Assembly: GCA_913053875.1 (NCBI GenBank)
Contig: CAJXGN010000006.1
Span: forward strand, 170,482-234,481
Length of the DNA: 64,000 nt
Direction of reading: 5' to 3'
Source: an uncultured Agromyces sp.
Lineage (GTDB): Bacteria; Actinomycetota; Actinomycetes; Actinomycetales; Microbacteriaceae
Position 1 is the first letter of the stretch. The number at the start of each line of letters is the position of its first letter. Below are positions 1 to 9,192 of this stretch, one piece after another. Below the pieces are notes generated by a model. It saw only the letters and a list, made by a program, of their open reading frames with translations, made no database searches and was not told where the DNA came from. The position numbers and the translations under genes were made by a program.

Positions 1-1
1 C

Positions 2-1615
2 GCGGGCACCGCCGACGAGCTGCGCGCGGTGTGGCAGTCGACCCGTGCACGGGTGCGCGGCCTGCACGAACGCCTGTTCTACCGTCCGCTGCTGTCGGCG
101 GTCGCCGCGCTGCCCGAGGACGGGCTCGAGCTCACGAGCCAGCAGGCCGCTGCGCGCCTGCAGGCGATCGGCTTTCGCGACCCCGCGGGCGCACTGTCGC
201 ACATCGCCGCACTCACGGGCGGAGTCTCCCGCCGAGCGACCATCCAGCGCAACCTGCTCCCGGTGCTGCTCGAGTGGTTCTCCGACGGAGCCGACCCCGA
301 CTACGGACTGCTGGCGTTCCGCCGCCTGAGCGATCGGCTCGGCTCCGCTCACTGGTACCTGCGCTTCCTGCGCGACTCCACCGCCGCCGCGTTGCGGCTC
401 ACGCGCGTGCTGTCCGGCTCGCGGTTCGTCGGCGAGCTGCTCGACCTGGCGCCCGAGTCGGTCGTCTGGCTCGACGACGACGCCGAACTGCGCCCGCGCC
501 CGATCGAGGAGCTGCGCGACGAGGCGCGTGCCGTGCTCGCGAGGCACTCCGAGCCCGACGCGGCCGCCAAGGTGCTGCGGACCATGCGTCGGCGCGAAGT
601 GCTGCGCCTCGCATTCGCGGCGATCGTGGGCACCTGCACCGTCGAGGAGCTCGGGCGAGGCCTCAGCGACATCACGCAGCAGCATCTCGAGGCGGTGCTC
701 CGGGCGATCCGACGTCCCGCCGGCGAGGAGGGCGACGGCATCGAGTTCGGCATCATCGCGATGGGCCGGTTCGGCGGTCGCGAGCTGGGATTCGGGTCGG
801 ATGCCGACGTCATGTACGTGTTCCGCCCCGCCGGCGCGGAGTCGCAGGAGGCGCAGCGGCGCGCCCAGCACATCGTCTCCGAGCTGCAGCGGCTGACGTC
901 GGACGCCCGACTGCCGCTGGACCTCGACGCGGACCTCCGCCCGGAGGGACGCAACGGCGTCATGGCCCGATCGCTCGACGCGTACCGGGCGTACTACGCG
1001 CGGTGGTCGTTGACCTGGGAGGCGCAGGCGCTCCTGCGGGCCCGCCCCGCGGCGGGCGACGCGTCGCTGCTGGCGGACTTCGAGGAGCTCGCCGACCAGA
1101 TCCGCTACCCGCACGTCATCGGCGAGCAGGAGGTGCGCGAGGTCAAGCGCATCAAGGCCAGGGTCGAGAACGAGCGGCTTCCGCAGGGCGCGGATCCGCG
1201 GCGGCACCTGAAACTCGGCCGCGGCTCGCTCAGCGACGTGGAGTGGTTCGTGCAGCTGCTGCAGCTGCGCAAGGCGACCGACGTGCCCGAGCTGCGGACC
1301 ACGTCGACGCTGCGCGCGCTGACCGCCGCGACCGACGCCGGCTTCGTGTCGGAGCGGGATGCGACGGTGCTGCGGGATGCCTGGCTGATCGCATCGCGAG
1401 CACGCTCGGCCCTCACGCTCTGGCTGAACAAGACGAGCGACGTGCTGCCCGTGGAGCGCACCCAGCTCGAGGGCGTCGCACGGCTCCTCGAGTACCCGCC
1501 GGGCTCGGCCAGTCAGCTCGAGGAGGACTATCTCGCCGCGACGCGCCGGGCGCGCCGAGTCTTCGAGCGCGCGTTCTACGGCGAGCCCGAGCGTCCCAGG
1601 GCGAGCCGGGGCTGA
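2..1615 (+). CDS. glnE: Bifunctional glutamine synthetase adenylyltransferase/deadenylylase, C-terminal part
   Basis: The frame is already open at the window edge, so the N-terminal half lies outside and about 537 residues are visible. GlnE adenylylates and de-adenylylates glutamine synthetase according to nitrogen status. The visible part holds the second nucleotidyltransferase domain with its G-S-x-A-D metal motif (GSDADVMYVF, coded near 795-824), followed by the helical C-terminal region. It converges on glnA, the gene for its own substrate, across a shared terminator. The stop is TGA at 1613-1615. Identity is secure; the start is not visible. Confidence 0.95.
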   Translation, partial: AGTADELRAVWQSTRARVRGLHERLFYRPLLSAVAALPEDGLELTSQQAAARLQAIGFRDPAGALSHIAALTGGVSRRATIQRNLLPVLLEWFSDGADPDYGLLAFRRLSDRLGSAHWYLRFLRDSTAAALRLTRVLSGSRFVGELLDLAPESVVWLDDDAELRPRPIEELRDEARAVLARHSEPDAAAKVLRTMRRREVLRLAFAAIVGTCTVEELGRGLSDITQQHLEAVLRAIRRPAGEEGDGIEFGIIAMGRFGGRELGFGSDADVMYVFRPAGAESQEAQRRAQHIVSELQRLTSDARLPLDLDADLRPEGRNGVMARSLDAYRAYYARWSLTWEAQALLRARPAAGDASLLADFEELADQIRYPHVIGEQEVREVKRIKARVENERLPQGADPRRHLKLGRGSLSDVEWFVQLLQLRKATDVPELRTTSTLRALTAATDAGFVSERDATVLRDAWLIASRARSALTLWLNKTSDVLPVERTQLEGVARLLEYPPGSASQLEEDYLAATRRARRVFERAFYGEPERPRASRG

Positions 1616-1695
1616 CCCGCCGCGCCGCGTGTCACGCGGTTGCCGGCACCGATCCCGGTCGGCGACTCACCGCTGGTGCTCGCGCCCGGAAACGA

Positions 1696-1729
1696 CGGAC
1701 GGGCCGCACCACCGAAGTGGTGCGGCCCG
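1696..1729. terminator. Bidirectional terminator between glnE and glnA
   Basis: A perfect 15-bp inverted repeat (1696-1710 with 1715-1729) closes a CGAA tetraloop. It lies between two convergent genes. There is no strong T run on either side, which is usual for hairpin terminators in high-GC actinobacteria. Confidence 0.8.
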
Positions 1730-1746
1730 TCGCGCAGGGGGTCGGC

Positions 1747-3171
1747 TCAGACGCCGAAGTACAGCTCGTACTCGAACGGGTGCGGCCGCTGCGCGAGCGG
1801 CTTGATCTCGTTCTCCATCTTGTAGTCGATCCAGGTCTCGATGAGCTCCGGCGTGAAGACGCCGCCCGCGAGGAGGAACTCGTGGTCGGCCGCGAGTGCC
1901 TCGAGCGAGTCCTGCAGCGAGTTGGGGACCTGCGGGATGTTCTTGGCCTCTTCGGCGGGGAGCTCGTAGAGGTCCTTGTCGACGGGCTCGTGCGGCTCGA
2001 TGCGGTTCTTGATGCCGTCGATGCCGGCCATCAGCTGCGCCGCGAACGCGAGGTACGGGTTGCCCGAGGCGTCCGGCGCGCGGAACTCGATGCGCTTGGC
2101 CTTGGGGTTGGTGCCCGTGATCGGGATGCGGACCGCGGCCGAGCGGTTGCCGGCCGAGTACACCAGGTTGACCGGAGCCTCGAAGCCCTTGACCAGGCGG
2201 TGGTAGCTGTTCAGCGTGGGGTTCGTGAACGCGAGCACCGAGGGGGCGTGGGCGAGGATGCCGCCGATGTACCAGCGCGCGATGTCGGAGAGCCCGCCGT
2301 AGCCGGCCTCGTCGTAGAACAGCGGGCTGCCCTCGTTCCAGAGCGACTGGTGGGTGTGCATGCCCGAGCCGTTGTCGCCGAACAGCGGCTTCGGCATGAA
2401 GGTCGCGGCCTTGCCCCACTGGTTCGCCGTGTTCTTGACGATGTACTTGAACTTCAGGATGTCGTCCGCGGCGTGGACCATCGTGTCGAACTTGTAGTTG
2501 ATCTCGGCCTGGCCACCAGTGCCCACCTCGTGGTGCGCGCGCTCGAGCTCGAGGCCCGACTCGATGAGCTTGAGCGAGATGTCGTCGCGCAGGTCGGCCT
2601 GCTTGTCGACCGGCGAGACGGGGAAGTAGCCGCCCTTGTACGGGGTCTTGTTGCCGAGGTTGCCACCCGGCTCCTCGCGACCGGTGTTCCAGGCACCCTC
2701 CTCGGAGTCGACCGAGTAGAAGCTGCTGTTCTGCTTCACCTCGTAGCGGACGTCGTCGAAGATGTAGAACTCGGCCTCGGGGGCGAAGTACGCGGTGTCG
2801 GCGATGCCGGTCGACGCGAGGTACTTCTCCGCCTTCTTGGCGACCTGACGCGGGTCCTTCGCGTAGATCTCGCCGTTGCGCGGGTTGTAGATGTCGAAGA
2901 CCATGACGAGCGTGCGCTCGGCGCGGAACGGGTCGACGTATGCGGTGGTCACGTCGGGGATGAGCTGCATGTCGGACTCGTGGATGTTCGCGAATCCGCG
3001 GATCGACGAGCCGTCGAACAGCTGGCCGACGGTGAAGAAGTCCTCGTCGACGGTCGACGCCGGGATGTTGAAGTGCTGCTGCACACCCGGGAGGTCGGTG
3101 AAGCGGATGTCAAGGAACTTGACGTCCGTCTCCTTGATGAACGAGAGCACTTCGGATGAATCACTGAACAT
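1747..3171 (-). CDS. glnA: Glutamine synthetase, type I
   Basis: Makes glutamine from glutamate, ammonia and ATP in the cytosol. The product is 474 residues, normal for GSI-beta. The N-terminal beta-grasp ([16 protein letters not shown]) and catalytic domain ([29 protein letters not shown]) are clear. The adenylylation motif KDLYELP is present, matching the neighbouring glnE. The ATG at 3171 is chosen because GGAG lies just upstream and the protein begins as GlnA does (MFSDSSEVL); a longer frame to 3279 would run through the GlnR operator. Expression is probably controlled by GlnR through the site at 3247-3284. Confidence 0.97.
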   Translation of the reverse strand: MFSDSSEVLSFIKETDVKFLDIRFTDLPGVQQHFNIPASTVDEDFFTVGQLFDGSSIRGFANIHESDMQLIPDVTTAYVDPFRAERTLVMVFDIYNPRNGEIYAKDPRQVAKKAEKYLASTGIADTAYFAPEAEFYIFDDVRYEVKQNSSFYSVDSEEGAWNTGREEPGGNLGNKTPYKGGYFPVSPVDKQADLRDDISLKLIESGLELERAHHEVGTGGQAEINYKFDTMVHAADDILKFKYIVKNTANQWGKAATFMPKPLFGDNGSGMHTHQSLWNEGSPLFYDEAGYGGLSDIARWYIGGILAHAPSVLAFTNPTLNSYHRLVKGFEAPVNLVYSAGNRSAAVRIPITGTNPKAKRIEFRAPDASGNPYLAFAAQLMAGIDGIKNRIEPHEPVDKDLYELPAEEAKNIPQVPNSLQDSLEALAADHEFLLAGGVFTPELIETWIDYKMENEIKPLAQRPHPFEYELYFGV

Positions 3172-3246
3172 GTGGCGTTTCTCCAAGTTGGGGGAGGGGA
3201 CCGGACGACTACCTCGGTGCAGCCGATCCGACGCTATCGACCGGCG

Positions 3247-3284
3247 GTTTCCCGGCCATGACACTAATGTTTCCGACATGTTAC
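3247..3284 (-). promoter_or_regulatory. Four-box GlnR operator upstream of glnA
   Basis: Read on the minus strand the site is GTAAC-N6-GAAAC-N6-GTCAT-N6-GAAAC, with all three spacers exactly 6 bp. This matches the actinobacterial GlnR pattern of alternating a boxes (GTnAC) and b boxes (GAAAC). It lies 76 bp upstream of the glnA ATG, a normal place for an activator or repressor of that promoter. Confidence 0.85.
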
Positions 3285-3301
3285 GTGGAAGGGCAACCGT
3301 C

Positions 3302-3307
3302 TAGACT
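3302..3307 (+). promoter_or_regulatory. -10 box TAGACT, leaderless start of the RDD gene
   Basis: TAGACT is followed by 6 nt and then the GTG at 3314. A transcript from this box would begin at or next to the start codon, and no Shine-Dalgarno sequence is present. Confidence 0.55.
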
Positions 3308-3313
3308 CGTCCG

Positions 3314-3745
3314 GTGCCTCAGAACCCCGCCGCAGCCAGCCAGATCCCACCCAGCGAATGGCCCGGCGAACGACTCGGGTTGCCGGAGACGGGGTCCGGC
3401 TCGGTGGGACGCGTCGGCCGGCGCATCCTCGCCCTCTGCATCGACTGGGCGATCGCGAACCTGATCCCGCTCATCTGGGCGTCGTACGCGACGAACGTGC
3501 ACTCGTGGTCGACGCTCACGCTGTTCGCGATCATGCAGGTCGCGTTCATCCCCACGATCGGCGGCAGCATCGGTCACCGGGTCACCGGCATGCGCGTCAT
3601 CGCGCTCGAGGGCGGCTGGGTCGGCCTGCGCAGGCCGCTCGTGCGCACCCTGCTGCTGGTGATCGTCATCCCCGCGCTCGTCTGGGACTCGGACCAGCGC
3701 GGCTTCCACGACAAGGTCGCCGGAACCGTGCTCGTCCGATCCTGA
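3314..3745 (+). CDS. RDD family integral membrane protein
   Basis: A 143-residue membrane protein with the RDD layout: an early Arg-rich segment before the first membrane helix (GRVGRRILALCIDWAIAN), a second helix (TLFAIMQVAFIPTIGG), the SIGHRVTGMRVI loop, and a final hydrophobic stretch before GFHDKVAGTVLV. The function of RDD proteins is mostly unknown; some take part in ion transport. It starts at GTG 3314 without an RBS, consistent with a leaderless message. It is divergent from glnA, and RDD genes are often found next to glnA in actinobacteria. Confidence 0.85.
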   Translation: MPQNPAAASQIPPSEWPGERLGLPETGSGSVGRVGRRILALCIDWAIANLIPLIWASYATNVHSWSTLTLFAIMQVAFIPTIGGSIGHRVTGMRVIALEGGWVGLRRPLVRTLLLVIVIPALVWDSDQRGFHDKVAGTVLVRS

Positions 3746-3760
3746 GCCTCGGCCTGGGGC

Positions 3761-4468
3761 TCAGCGCACCTTGCCGCGCTGCGGACGGGCCTTCATCGGG
3801 TCGATGCCCTTGGGGATCGGCAGCTGCGTCTGCAGCGACGTGAGACGGTTGTTCACCGCGACGACCTCGGCCTTGGTGAGCGACTTCTTGAGCGACTTCA
3901 GCGACTTGGGCAGGCGGTGCAGCGGGATCGCTCCCTCCTCGCGCCCCACGCTCAACTGCGTGATCGGCACGTTCGGGAGGATGCGGGCGACCTTGCGCTG
4001 CTCGTCGTCGAGCATGCGCTTCGTGCGCGAGGGCGACCCCTCGGAGATGAGCGCGACGCCGCCCTTGCCGACGGCCCGGTAGACCGCGTCCTGGGTCTTG
4101 CCGTTCACGGCGACGGGCATCTCGTTGCCCACCCACCCGCGGCGCAGGCCCGACTTGAGGACGGCCCCCACGGCCCCCGGCTGCCCCTCGATCTGCGAGT
4201 AGGCGGCACGTTCGGCTCGCCGGCCCAGGATGATGAGCGCGAGGAGGATGCCGCCCAGCACGCCGGACAGGATGAACATCGAGATGGTGAACCAGTTGCC
4301 GTTGCCCAGGAAGAGCGAGAGCACCACGGCGACCAGCACCGGCAGCAGGAACCCGAGCAGGATGAGCCACGTCGCCGTCGAATCGTGCCGGCGGGTCATC
4401 TGGAAGACCTGCCACATCTGCTTGAGCCGGCCCGGCTCCTTCGTCGACGACTTCTTGCTGCGTGCCAT
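3761..4468 (-). CDS. DUF4191 family membrane protein
   Basis: A 235-residue protein with a basic N-terminus, two adjacent membrane helices (about residues 33-52 and 60-81), and a long cytoplasmic tail rich in Lys/Arg. The sequence (RRHDSTATWLILLGF, GRRAERAAYSQIEGQPGA) fits the actinobacterial DUF4191 family, which has no assigned function. It lies downstream of lipB-lipA on the same strand with a 75-bp gap. A -10 box 7 nt before the ATG suggests its own leaderless promoter. Confidence 0.8.
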   Translation of the reverse strand: MARSKKSSTKEPGRLKQMWQVFQMTRRHDSTATWLILLGFLLPVLVAVVLSLFLGNGNWFTISMFILSGVLGGILLALIILGRRAERAAYSQIEGQPGAVGAVLKSGLRRGWVGNEMPVAVNGKTQDAVYRAVGKGGVALISEGSPSRTKRMLDDEQRKVARILPNVPITQLSVGREEGAIPLHRLPKSLKSLKKSLTKAEVVAVNNRLTSLQTQLPIPKGIDPMKARPQRGKVR

Positions 4469-4475
4469 GGTGTCT

Positions 4476-4481
4476 AGGATA
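4476..4481 (-). promoter_or_regulatory. -10 box TATCCT, leaderless start of the DUF4191 gene
   Basis: On the minus strand TATCCT is followed by 7 nt (AGACACC) and the ATG at 4468. No Shine-Dalgarno sequence is present. Confidence 0.5.
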
Positions 4482-4543
4482 CCGGCGCTCGGGAGTGGCG
4501 CCGACCGCGGCCGAGGGCGTCCGGAGACGCCCTCGGCGAACAG

Positions 4544-5533
4544 TCAGACGACGGCCTGCTCGAAACCGAGCGCCGCGTCCGCGAGGTGCTCGAGCCCGGG
4601 CGGGATCTCCCGCCCGCTGCGGCGCATCGACTGCGCCCAGAGCCGCCCTGCGCGGTACGACGAGCGCACCAGCGGGCCGGCGAGCACCCCGAGGAATCCG
4701 ATCTCCTCGGCCTCGTCGCGGATCTCGACGAACTCCTCCGGCCGCACCCACCGGTCCACCGGCAGGTGACGCGGGCTCGGTCGGAGGTACTGCGTGATCG
4801 TGATGATGTCGGTCCCGGCGGAGTACAGGTCGCGCAGGGCCTCCGAGACCTCGTCGCGCGTCTCGCCCATGCCCAGGATGAGGTTCGACTTCGTGATGAG
4901 CCCCACGTCGCGGCCCTGGGTGAGCACGTCGAGGGAGCGCTCGTATCGGAACGCGGGTCGGATGCGCTTGAAGATGCGCGGCACCGTCTCGACGTTGTGC
5001 GCGAAGACCTCCGGTCGGGCGGAGAACACCTCGCCGAGGTGCTCCGGGCGCCCCGAGAAGTCGGGCACGAGGATCTCCACGCCGGTGCCGGGGCTCTGGC
5101 GGTGGATCTCGCGGATCGTCTCGGCGTAGAGCCAGGCGCCTTCGTCGGGCAGGTCGTCGCGCGCGACGCCCGTGACGGTGGCGTAGCGCAGGCCCATGGT
5201 CGAGACCGACTCCGCGACGCGTCGCGGCTCGTCGGTGTCGTAGTCGGCGGGCTTGCCCGTATCGATCTGGCAGAAGTCGCACCGACGCGTGCACTGGGAC
5301 CCGCCGATGAGGAACGTCGCCTCGCGGTCCTCCCAGCACTCGTAGATGTTCGGGCAACCGGCCTCCTGGCAGACCGTGTGCAGGTCCTCGCTCTTCACGA
5401 GCGACTGGAGCGATCGGAACTCGGGCCCCATCTTCGCGCGGGTCTTGATCCACTCGGGCTTGCGCTCGATGGGCGTCTGCGCGTTGCGGACCTCGAGTCG
5501 GAGCATGCGACGGCCGTCGGGGGCGGTGCTCAT
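4544..5533 (-). CDS. lipA: Lipoyl synthase
   Basis: A radical-SAM enzyme that inserts two sulfurs into protein-bound octanoyl groups. The 329-residue product has both cluster motifs: the auxiliary cluster Cys set ([12 protein letters not shown]) and the radical-SAM motif CTRRCDFC. The ATG at 5533 overlaps the lipB stop by 4 bp (ATGA), so the two are translationally coupled. An in-frame extension far upstream is only lipB sequence read in another frame. Its targets include SucB, coded 3 kb away. Confidence 0.97.
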   Translation of the reverse strand: MSTAPDGRRMLRLEVRNAQTPIERKPEWIKTRAKMGPEFRSLQSLVKSEDLHTVCQEAGCPNIYECWEDREATFLIGGSQCTRRCDFCQIDTGKPADYDTDEPRRVAESVSTMGLRYATVTGVARDDLPDEGAWLYAETIREIHRQSPGTGVEILVPDFSGRPEHLGEVFSARPEVFAHNVETVPRIFKRIRPAFRYERSLDVLTQGRDVGLITKSNLILGMGETRDEVSEALRDLYSAGTDIITITQYLRPSPRHLPVDRWVRPEEFVEIRDEAEEIGFLGVLAGPLVRSSYRAGRLWAQSMRRSGREIPPGLEHLADAALGFEQAVV

Positions 5534-6180
5534 GCGACCACCTCCTCGCGCTCGAGGGCGAACTCGGCGACGAGCCGGTCGCGCACGGCGTCCACGAGGT
5601 CGGACGGATGCGTCGGATGCCCGATCACGCGCGAGATCGTCGTCACGCCGGCGTCGCGGATGCCGCAGGCGACGATGCGCCGGTACGGCTCGAGCGAGTT
5701 GCTGCAGTTGAGGGCGAACCCGTGCATGGTGACTCCCTCGGCGACCCGGACGCCGATCGCGGCGATCTTGTCCTCTGCGCCGGGCGGGCCGACCCAGACC
5801 CCGGACCTGCCGTCGACGCGACGACCGTCGACGCCGAGCGGGACGAGCACGTCGATCAGCACCTGCTCCAGGCGGCGGACGTAGCCGACCACGTCGATCG
5901 GCTCGGCCAGCCGGATGATCGGGTAGCCGACCAGCTGGCCGGGCCCGTGCCAGGTGATCTTGCCGCCGCGATCCACGTCGACGACGGGGGTGCCGTCGAC
6001 CGGTCGCTCGTCGGGAGACGTGCGCTTCCCGGCGGTGTAGACGGACGGGTGCTCCAGCAGGAGCGCGGTGTCGGGGCGTTCGCCCGCGACCACCGCTCGA
6101 TGGACGGCGCGCTGAAGGTCGAGACCCTCGATGTACGGCACGGAGTTGGCGCTTAGCCCCGCGACGATGACGTCGAGCAT
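5530..6180 (-). CDS. lipB: Octanoyl-[ACP]:protein N-octanoyltransferase
   Basis: Moves octanoate from acyl carrier protein to the lipoyl domain lysine, the step before LipA. The 216-residue product has the LipB core: [18 protein letters not shown], the KIAAIGVRV segment with the catalytic lysine, [14 protein letters not shown] and [11 protein letters not shown] with the catalytic cysteine. The ATG at 6180 is preceded by TACACT plus 6 nt, so the mRNA is probably leaderless. It forms an operon with lipA. Confidence 0.96.
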   Translation of the reverse strand: MLDVIVAGLSANSVPYIEGLDLQRAVHRAVVAGERPDTALLLEHPSVYTAGKRTSPDERPVDGTPVVDVDRGGKITWHGPGQLVGYPIIRLAEPIDVVGYVRRLEQVLIDVLVPLGVDGRRVDGRSGVWVGPPGAEDKIAAIGVRVAEGVTMHGFALNCSNSLEPYRRIVACGIRDAGVTTISRVIGHPTHPSDLVDAVRDRLVAEFALEREEVVA

Positions 6181-6186
6181 GCTCCC

Positions 6187-6192
6187 AGTGTA
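6187..6192 (-). promoter_or_regulatory. -10 box TACACT, leaderless start of lipBA
   Basis: On the minus strand TACACT is followed by GGGAGC (6 nt) and the lipB ATG. The GGGAG could act as a weak ribosome site only if transcription began further upstream. Confidence 0.5.
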
Positions 6193-6288
6193 GGCGCCGC
6201 GTCCTCCACACCGGCCCGTACGGCGGGATGCGTGCGAAGCCGGTGCGTCCGGGAACATGCCCGGGTGCGCGCCGGAACGCTGGTGCGC

Positions 6289-7722
6289 ATGGAACGGACG
6301 GAGCCCGCGGTCGCGGGCGGGTACCGCCTGGTGCGTCGCCTGGCGACCGGCGATCGCTGCGTCGCCTGGCTGGCATTGCCGGGGGCGCACGACGCGGACG
6401 CCGACGGTCCCGTCGTCGTCCGCGCCTACCCGCCGGGGCACGCGCCGGACGCCGTCGCGCTCGAGGCGGAGGCGATGGCGCGCACGTCCGGCGGCGTGCT
6501 GCCGGCGCTGCTCGATGCCGCGAGCGACGGCGAGTCCGCGTGGCTGGTGGTGGAACAGCTCGAGATCGGCCTCCCGGAGCTGCTCGAGCGGCGGGCGTGG
6601 GCACCCGGTGAGGCGGTGACCCTGCTCGCGGGCGTGCGGGAGGCGGTCCTGGCAGTCGAACGGGCCGGGTTCGCGCTCGCGCGACTCGCACCGGGGCAGG
6701 TCATGCTCGACCGCGCGGGGCGCCCTCGCCTGGTCGGGCTCGGTGCGCTGCGTCGTGCGGGCGACGCCGGCGGCGGGGGAGCAGTGACCGTGCGACGCGA
6801 GACGATGGCCGCATACGCCGGACTGGTGCGCGCGATCGCGGCGCGGGTCGCGCGGCCGGACGAACTCGACGGCCTCGCGGGCTGGTGCGACGCCGTCGCG
6901 TCGTCCCGACCGTTCGCACGCGACGACGCCGCATGGGAACGGGCGGTGTTCGCGGTCGCCGCGCCCGCCCCGGTCCGACTCGGGCCCGGTGGGGCGGATG
7001 CTCCGCGCCAGCCGGTGGCCCTCGACCTCGGCCGCCGACGGTCGGCCGAGTCGCTGCCGACCGTGGAGGCGACGCCGAGCGACCGTGCGGAGGGTCGCGC
7101 CGCGGCATGGGCCGGCATCCTCCAGCTGCCGGAGGAATCGGCGGCGGCGTGGGAGCGGGCACTCGACGACGGCATCGCGGGCCGCATCCGTGCCGCACTC
7201 CGCGCACGACGGCGCCCGCTCGTCGTCGGCGGGGCGGTCGCGGCATCGGCGCTCGTGCTCGCCCTCACCCTGCTGCCGCCGGTGGGAGCGGCCGACGCGG
7301 TGCCCGGTGCGGGGAAGGAGACGCCGGTCGGTTCGGAGGACGGCGAGCCGGAGGCGGGCGCGCGGTCGGACGACGATGCGTGGCAGGCGCCCGGTCCCGA
7401 CGTCGATGCGGCCGCGGCGGCCCGATCACTCCTGGAGGAACGCATCCGCTGCCTCGCCGCACGGTCCGCGGAGTGCCTCGGTCGGGTGCTGCAGCCGGGA
7501 TCGGCCCTGGAACGGGACGACCTCGCCGAGCTGCGCTCGGCGGACGACGCCGCCGAGCCGCACGGCTCCCTGCCCGTGCCGCCCGCCGAGGTCGTCGTGG
7601 TGGACGAGCTGGGCGACGCCGTGCTGGTGCAGGTGACGTTCGACGCCCCGGAAACGCCACCGGCCTCGGCCCTCGTGGTGAGGGGCGAGGCCGGGTGGTC
7701 GTTGCGGTCGGCCTGGGGCTAG
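6289..7722 (+). CDS. Membrane-anchored pseudokinase with an extracytoplasmic domain
   Basis: About 477 residues from ATG 6289; in-frame starts at 6232 and 6283 are possible. Residues 11-155 have the order of a Ser/Thr kinase fold ([20 protein letters not shown], then VVVRAYPP, then [13 protein letters not shown] and RPRLVGLG). The key residues are gone: the ATP-binding Lys is Arg45, the HRD segment reads LARLAPGQ with no catalytic Asp, and DFG reads GLG. A single membrane helix lies at about 311-333, followed by an acidic linker and a roughly 110-residue outer domain with two cysteines. It cannot be an ordinary kinase; a scaffold or sensor role is inferred. It ends in a 4-bp CTAG overlap with the convergent sucB. 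Confidence 0.6.
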   Translation: MERTEPAVAGGYRLVRRLATGDRCVAWLALPGAHDADADGPVVVRAYPPGHAPDAVALEAEAMARTSGGVLPALLDAASDGESAWLVVEQLEIGLPELLERRAWAPGEAVTLLAGVREAVLAVERAGFALARLAPGQVMLDRAGRPRLVGLGALRRAGDAGGGGAVTVRRETMAAYAGLVRAIAARVARPDELDGLAGWCDAVASSRPFARDDAAWERAVFAVAAPAPVRLGPGGADAPRQPVALDLGRRRSAESLPTVEATPSDRAEGRAAAWAGILQLPEESAAAWERALDDGIAGRIRAALRARRRPLVVGGAVAASALVLALTLLPPVGAADAVPGAGKETPVGSEDGEPEAGARSDDDAWQAPGPDVDAAAAARSLLEERIRCLAARSAECLGRVLQPGSALERDDLAELRSADDAAEPHGSLPVPPAEVVVVDELGDAVLVQVTFDAPETPPASALVVRGEAGWSLRSAWG

Positions 7723-9128
7723 ATGCCGAGGTCGCCCTCGAAGTCGCCCTCCTCCAGGCGGTCCTTGACCATGGTGAGGAAGCGGGCCGCGTCGGCGCCG
7801 TCGATGATGCGGTGGTCGTACGACAGCGCGAGGTACACCATCGAACGCACGGCGATCGCGTCGGTGCCGTCCTGGCTGACGACGACCGGGCGCTTGACCA
7901 CGATGCCGGTGCCGAGGATGGCGGTCTGCGGCAGGAACACCACGGGGGTGTCGAACAGCGCGCCGCGCGAACCGGTGTTCGTGAGCGTGAACGTGCCGCC
8001 GGCCAGCTCGTCGGGCTTCAGCTGGTTGTTGCGGGTGCGCTCGGCGAGGTCGGCGATCTGGGCCGAGAGGCCCGCGATGTCGTGCTCGCCGGCGTTCTTG
8101 ACCACCGGGGTGAGCAGGCCGCGCTCGGTGTCGACCGCGATGCTCAGGTTCTCGGTGTCCGGGTAGACGATCGAGTCGCCGTCGACGGTCGAGTTGATGA
8201 TCGGGTACGCACGCAGCGCCTCGATCGCGGCGAGGGCGAAGAACGGCATGAAGGACAGCTTGTTGCCGGTCTCCTCGAGGAACGCCGCCTTGGCCTGGTC
8301 GCGCAGTCGCGCCACCTTGGTGACGTCGACCTCGACCACGCTCGTGAGCTGCGCGGTCGACTGCATCGACACCACGGCGCGTTCGGCCACGACCTTGCGC
8401 AGGCGGGTCATGGCCTGCGTCGTGCCGCGCAGCGGCGACGGCTCGGGGCGCGGCTTCGGCGCCGCGGCCGCGGGAGCGGCTCCAGCGGTCGAGCGCGCGT
8501 CGAGCACGTCCTGCTTGCGGATGCGGCCGCCGACGCCCGTGCCGGTCACGGTCGAGAGGTCGACCCCCTGCTCGTTCGCGAGCTTGCGGACGATCGGCGT
8601 GACGTAGCCGCTGCCGGCGTGCGCGGGTGCGGACGGCTCCGAGGCCGCGGGTGCGGCCGGCGCGGCCGGGGGAGCAGGGGGCGCGGGCGGGGCTGCGGGC
8701 GCGGCAGGTGCCGCGGGTGCGGCCTGAGGCTCGGGCTCGGGCTTGGGCTCTGCTTCGGGCTCCGGCTCGGGTTCCGCTTCGGGCTCGGGCTCCGGCTCGG
8801 GCTCCGCTTCGGGCTCGGGCTCGGGCTCCGGCTCGGCCGCGGGCTCCTCTGCAGCCGGCTCGGACTCCTCGGCGGACGCTCCCGCACCCGAGCCGTCGCC
8901 GATCGTCACGAGCGGCGTGCCGACCTCGACGGTCTCGTCCTCCTGGACGAGGATCTCCTCGATCGTGCCCGCGACGGGCGAGGGGATCTCGGTGTCGACC
9001 TTGTCGGTCGAGACTTCGAGCAGCGGCTCATCCACCTCCACCTGGTCTCCGACGTTCTTCAGCCATCGGGTGACCGTGCCTTCGGTGACACTCTCACCGA
9101 GTGCCGGGAGGCTGACGGATTCGCTCAT
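7719..9128 (-). CDS. sucB: 2-oxoglutarate dehydrogenase E2, dihydrolipoamide succinyltransferase
   Basis: Transfers the acyl group from lipoamide to CoA. The 469-residue protein has one N-terminal lipoyl domain (lipoylated Lys in [14 protein letters not shown]), a long Glu-Pro/Ala-Pro linker coded by a nucleotide repeat, an E3-binding domain ([16 protein letters not shown]) and a catalytic domain ending in the HxxxDG motif ([10 protein letters not shown]). It lies just downstream of lpdA on the same strand and near the lipoylation genes. It could serve pyruvate dehydrogenase as well as 2-oxoglutarate dehydrogenase, since the substrate class cannot be settled from sequence alone. Confidence 0.93.
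   Translation of the reverse strand: MSESVSLPALGESVTEGTVTRWLKNVGDQVEVDEPLLEVSTDKVDTEIPSPVAGTIEEILVQEDETVEVGTPLVTIGDGSGAGASAEESEPAAEEPAAEPEPEPEPEAEPEPEPEPEAEPEPEPEAEPKPEPEPQAAPAAPAAPAAPPAPPAPPAAPAAPAASEPSAPAHAGSGYVTPIVRKLANEQGVDLSTVTGTGVGGRIRKQDVLDARSTAGAAPAAAAPKPRPEPSPLRGTTQAMTRLRKVVAERAVVSMQSTAQLTSVVEVDVTKVARLRDQAKAAFLEETGNKLSFMPFFALAAIEALRAYPIINSTVDGDSIVYPDTENLSIAVDTERGLLTPVVKNAGEHDIAGLSAQIADLAERTRNNQLKPDELAGGTFTLTNTGSRGALFDTPVVFLPQTAILGTGIVVKRPVVVSQDGTDAIAVRSMVYLALSYDHRIIDGADAARFLTMVKDRLEEGDFEGDLGI
8726..8846 (-). repeat. Repetitive DNA coding the Glu-Pro linker of SucB
   Basis: A run of short imperfect repeats (variants of GAGCCCGAGCCGGAAGCG on the coding strand) codes for alternating Glu-Pro and Glu-Ala. 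It is a flexible swinging-arm linker between the lipoyl and E3-binding domains. Such repeats change copy number easily by slippage. Confidence 0.85.
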
Positions 9129-9192
9129 GCGATTGACTCCTTCACAGCGTGTGCGCTTCTTAGCTTATTGGTGTGTCTCGGGCCGCGCGGGG

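Noticed and set aside
31..3159. Very long open frame on the plus strand running through glnE and antisense to glnA
   Set aside because: It is Arg/Ala-rich, has no family features and lies over two certain genes; such frames are common in GC-rich DNA.
3172..3279. Longer N-terminus for GlnA from ATG 3279
   Set aside because: It would translate through the GlnR operator and adds residues unlike any GlnA; an RBS supports ATG 3171.
8726..8846. Short tandem repeats that could suggest a CRISPR array or a repeat element
   Set aside because: The units are 6-18 bp, have no spacers, and code the Glu-Pro linker of SucB in frame.
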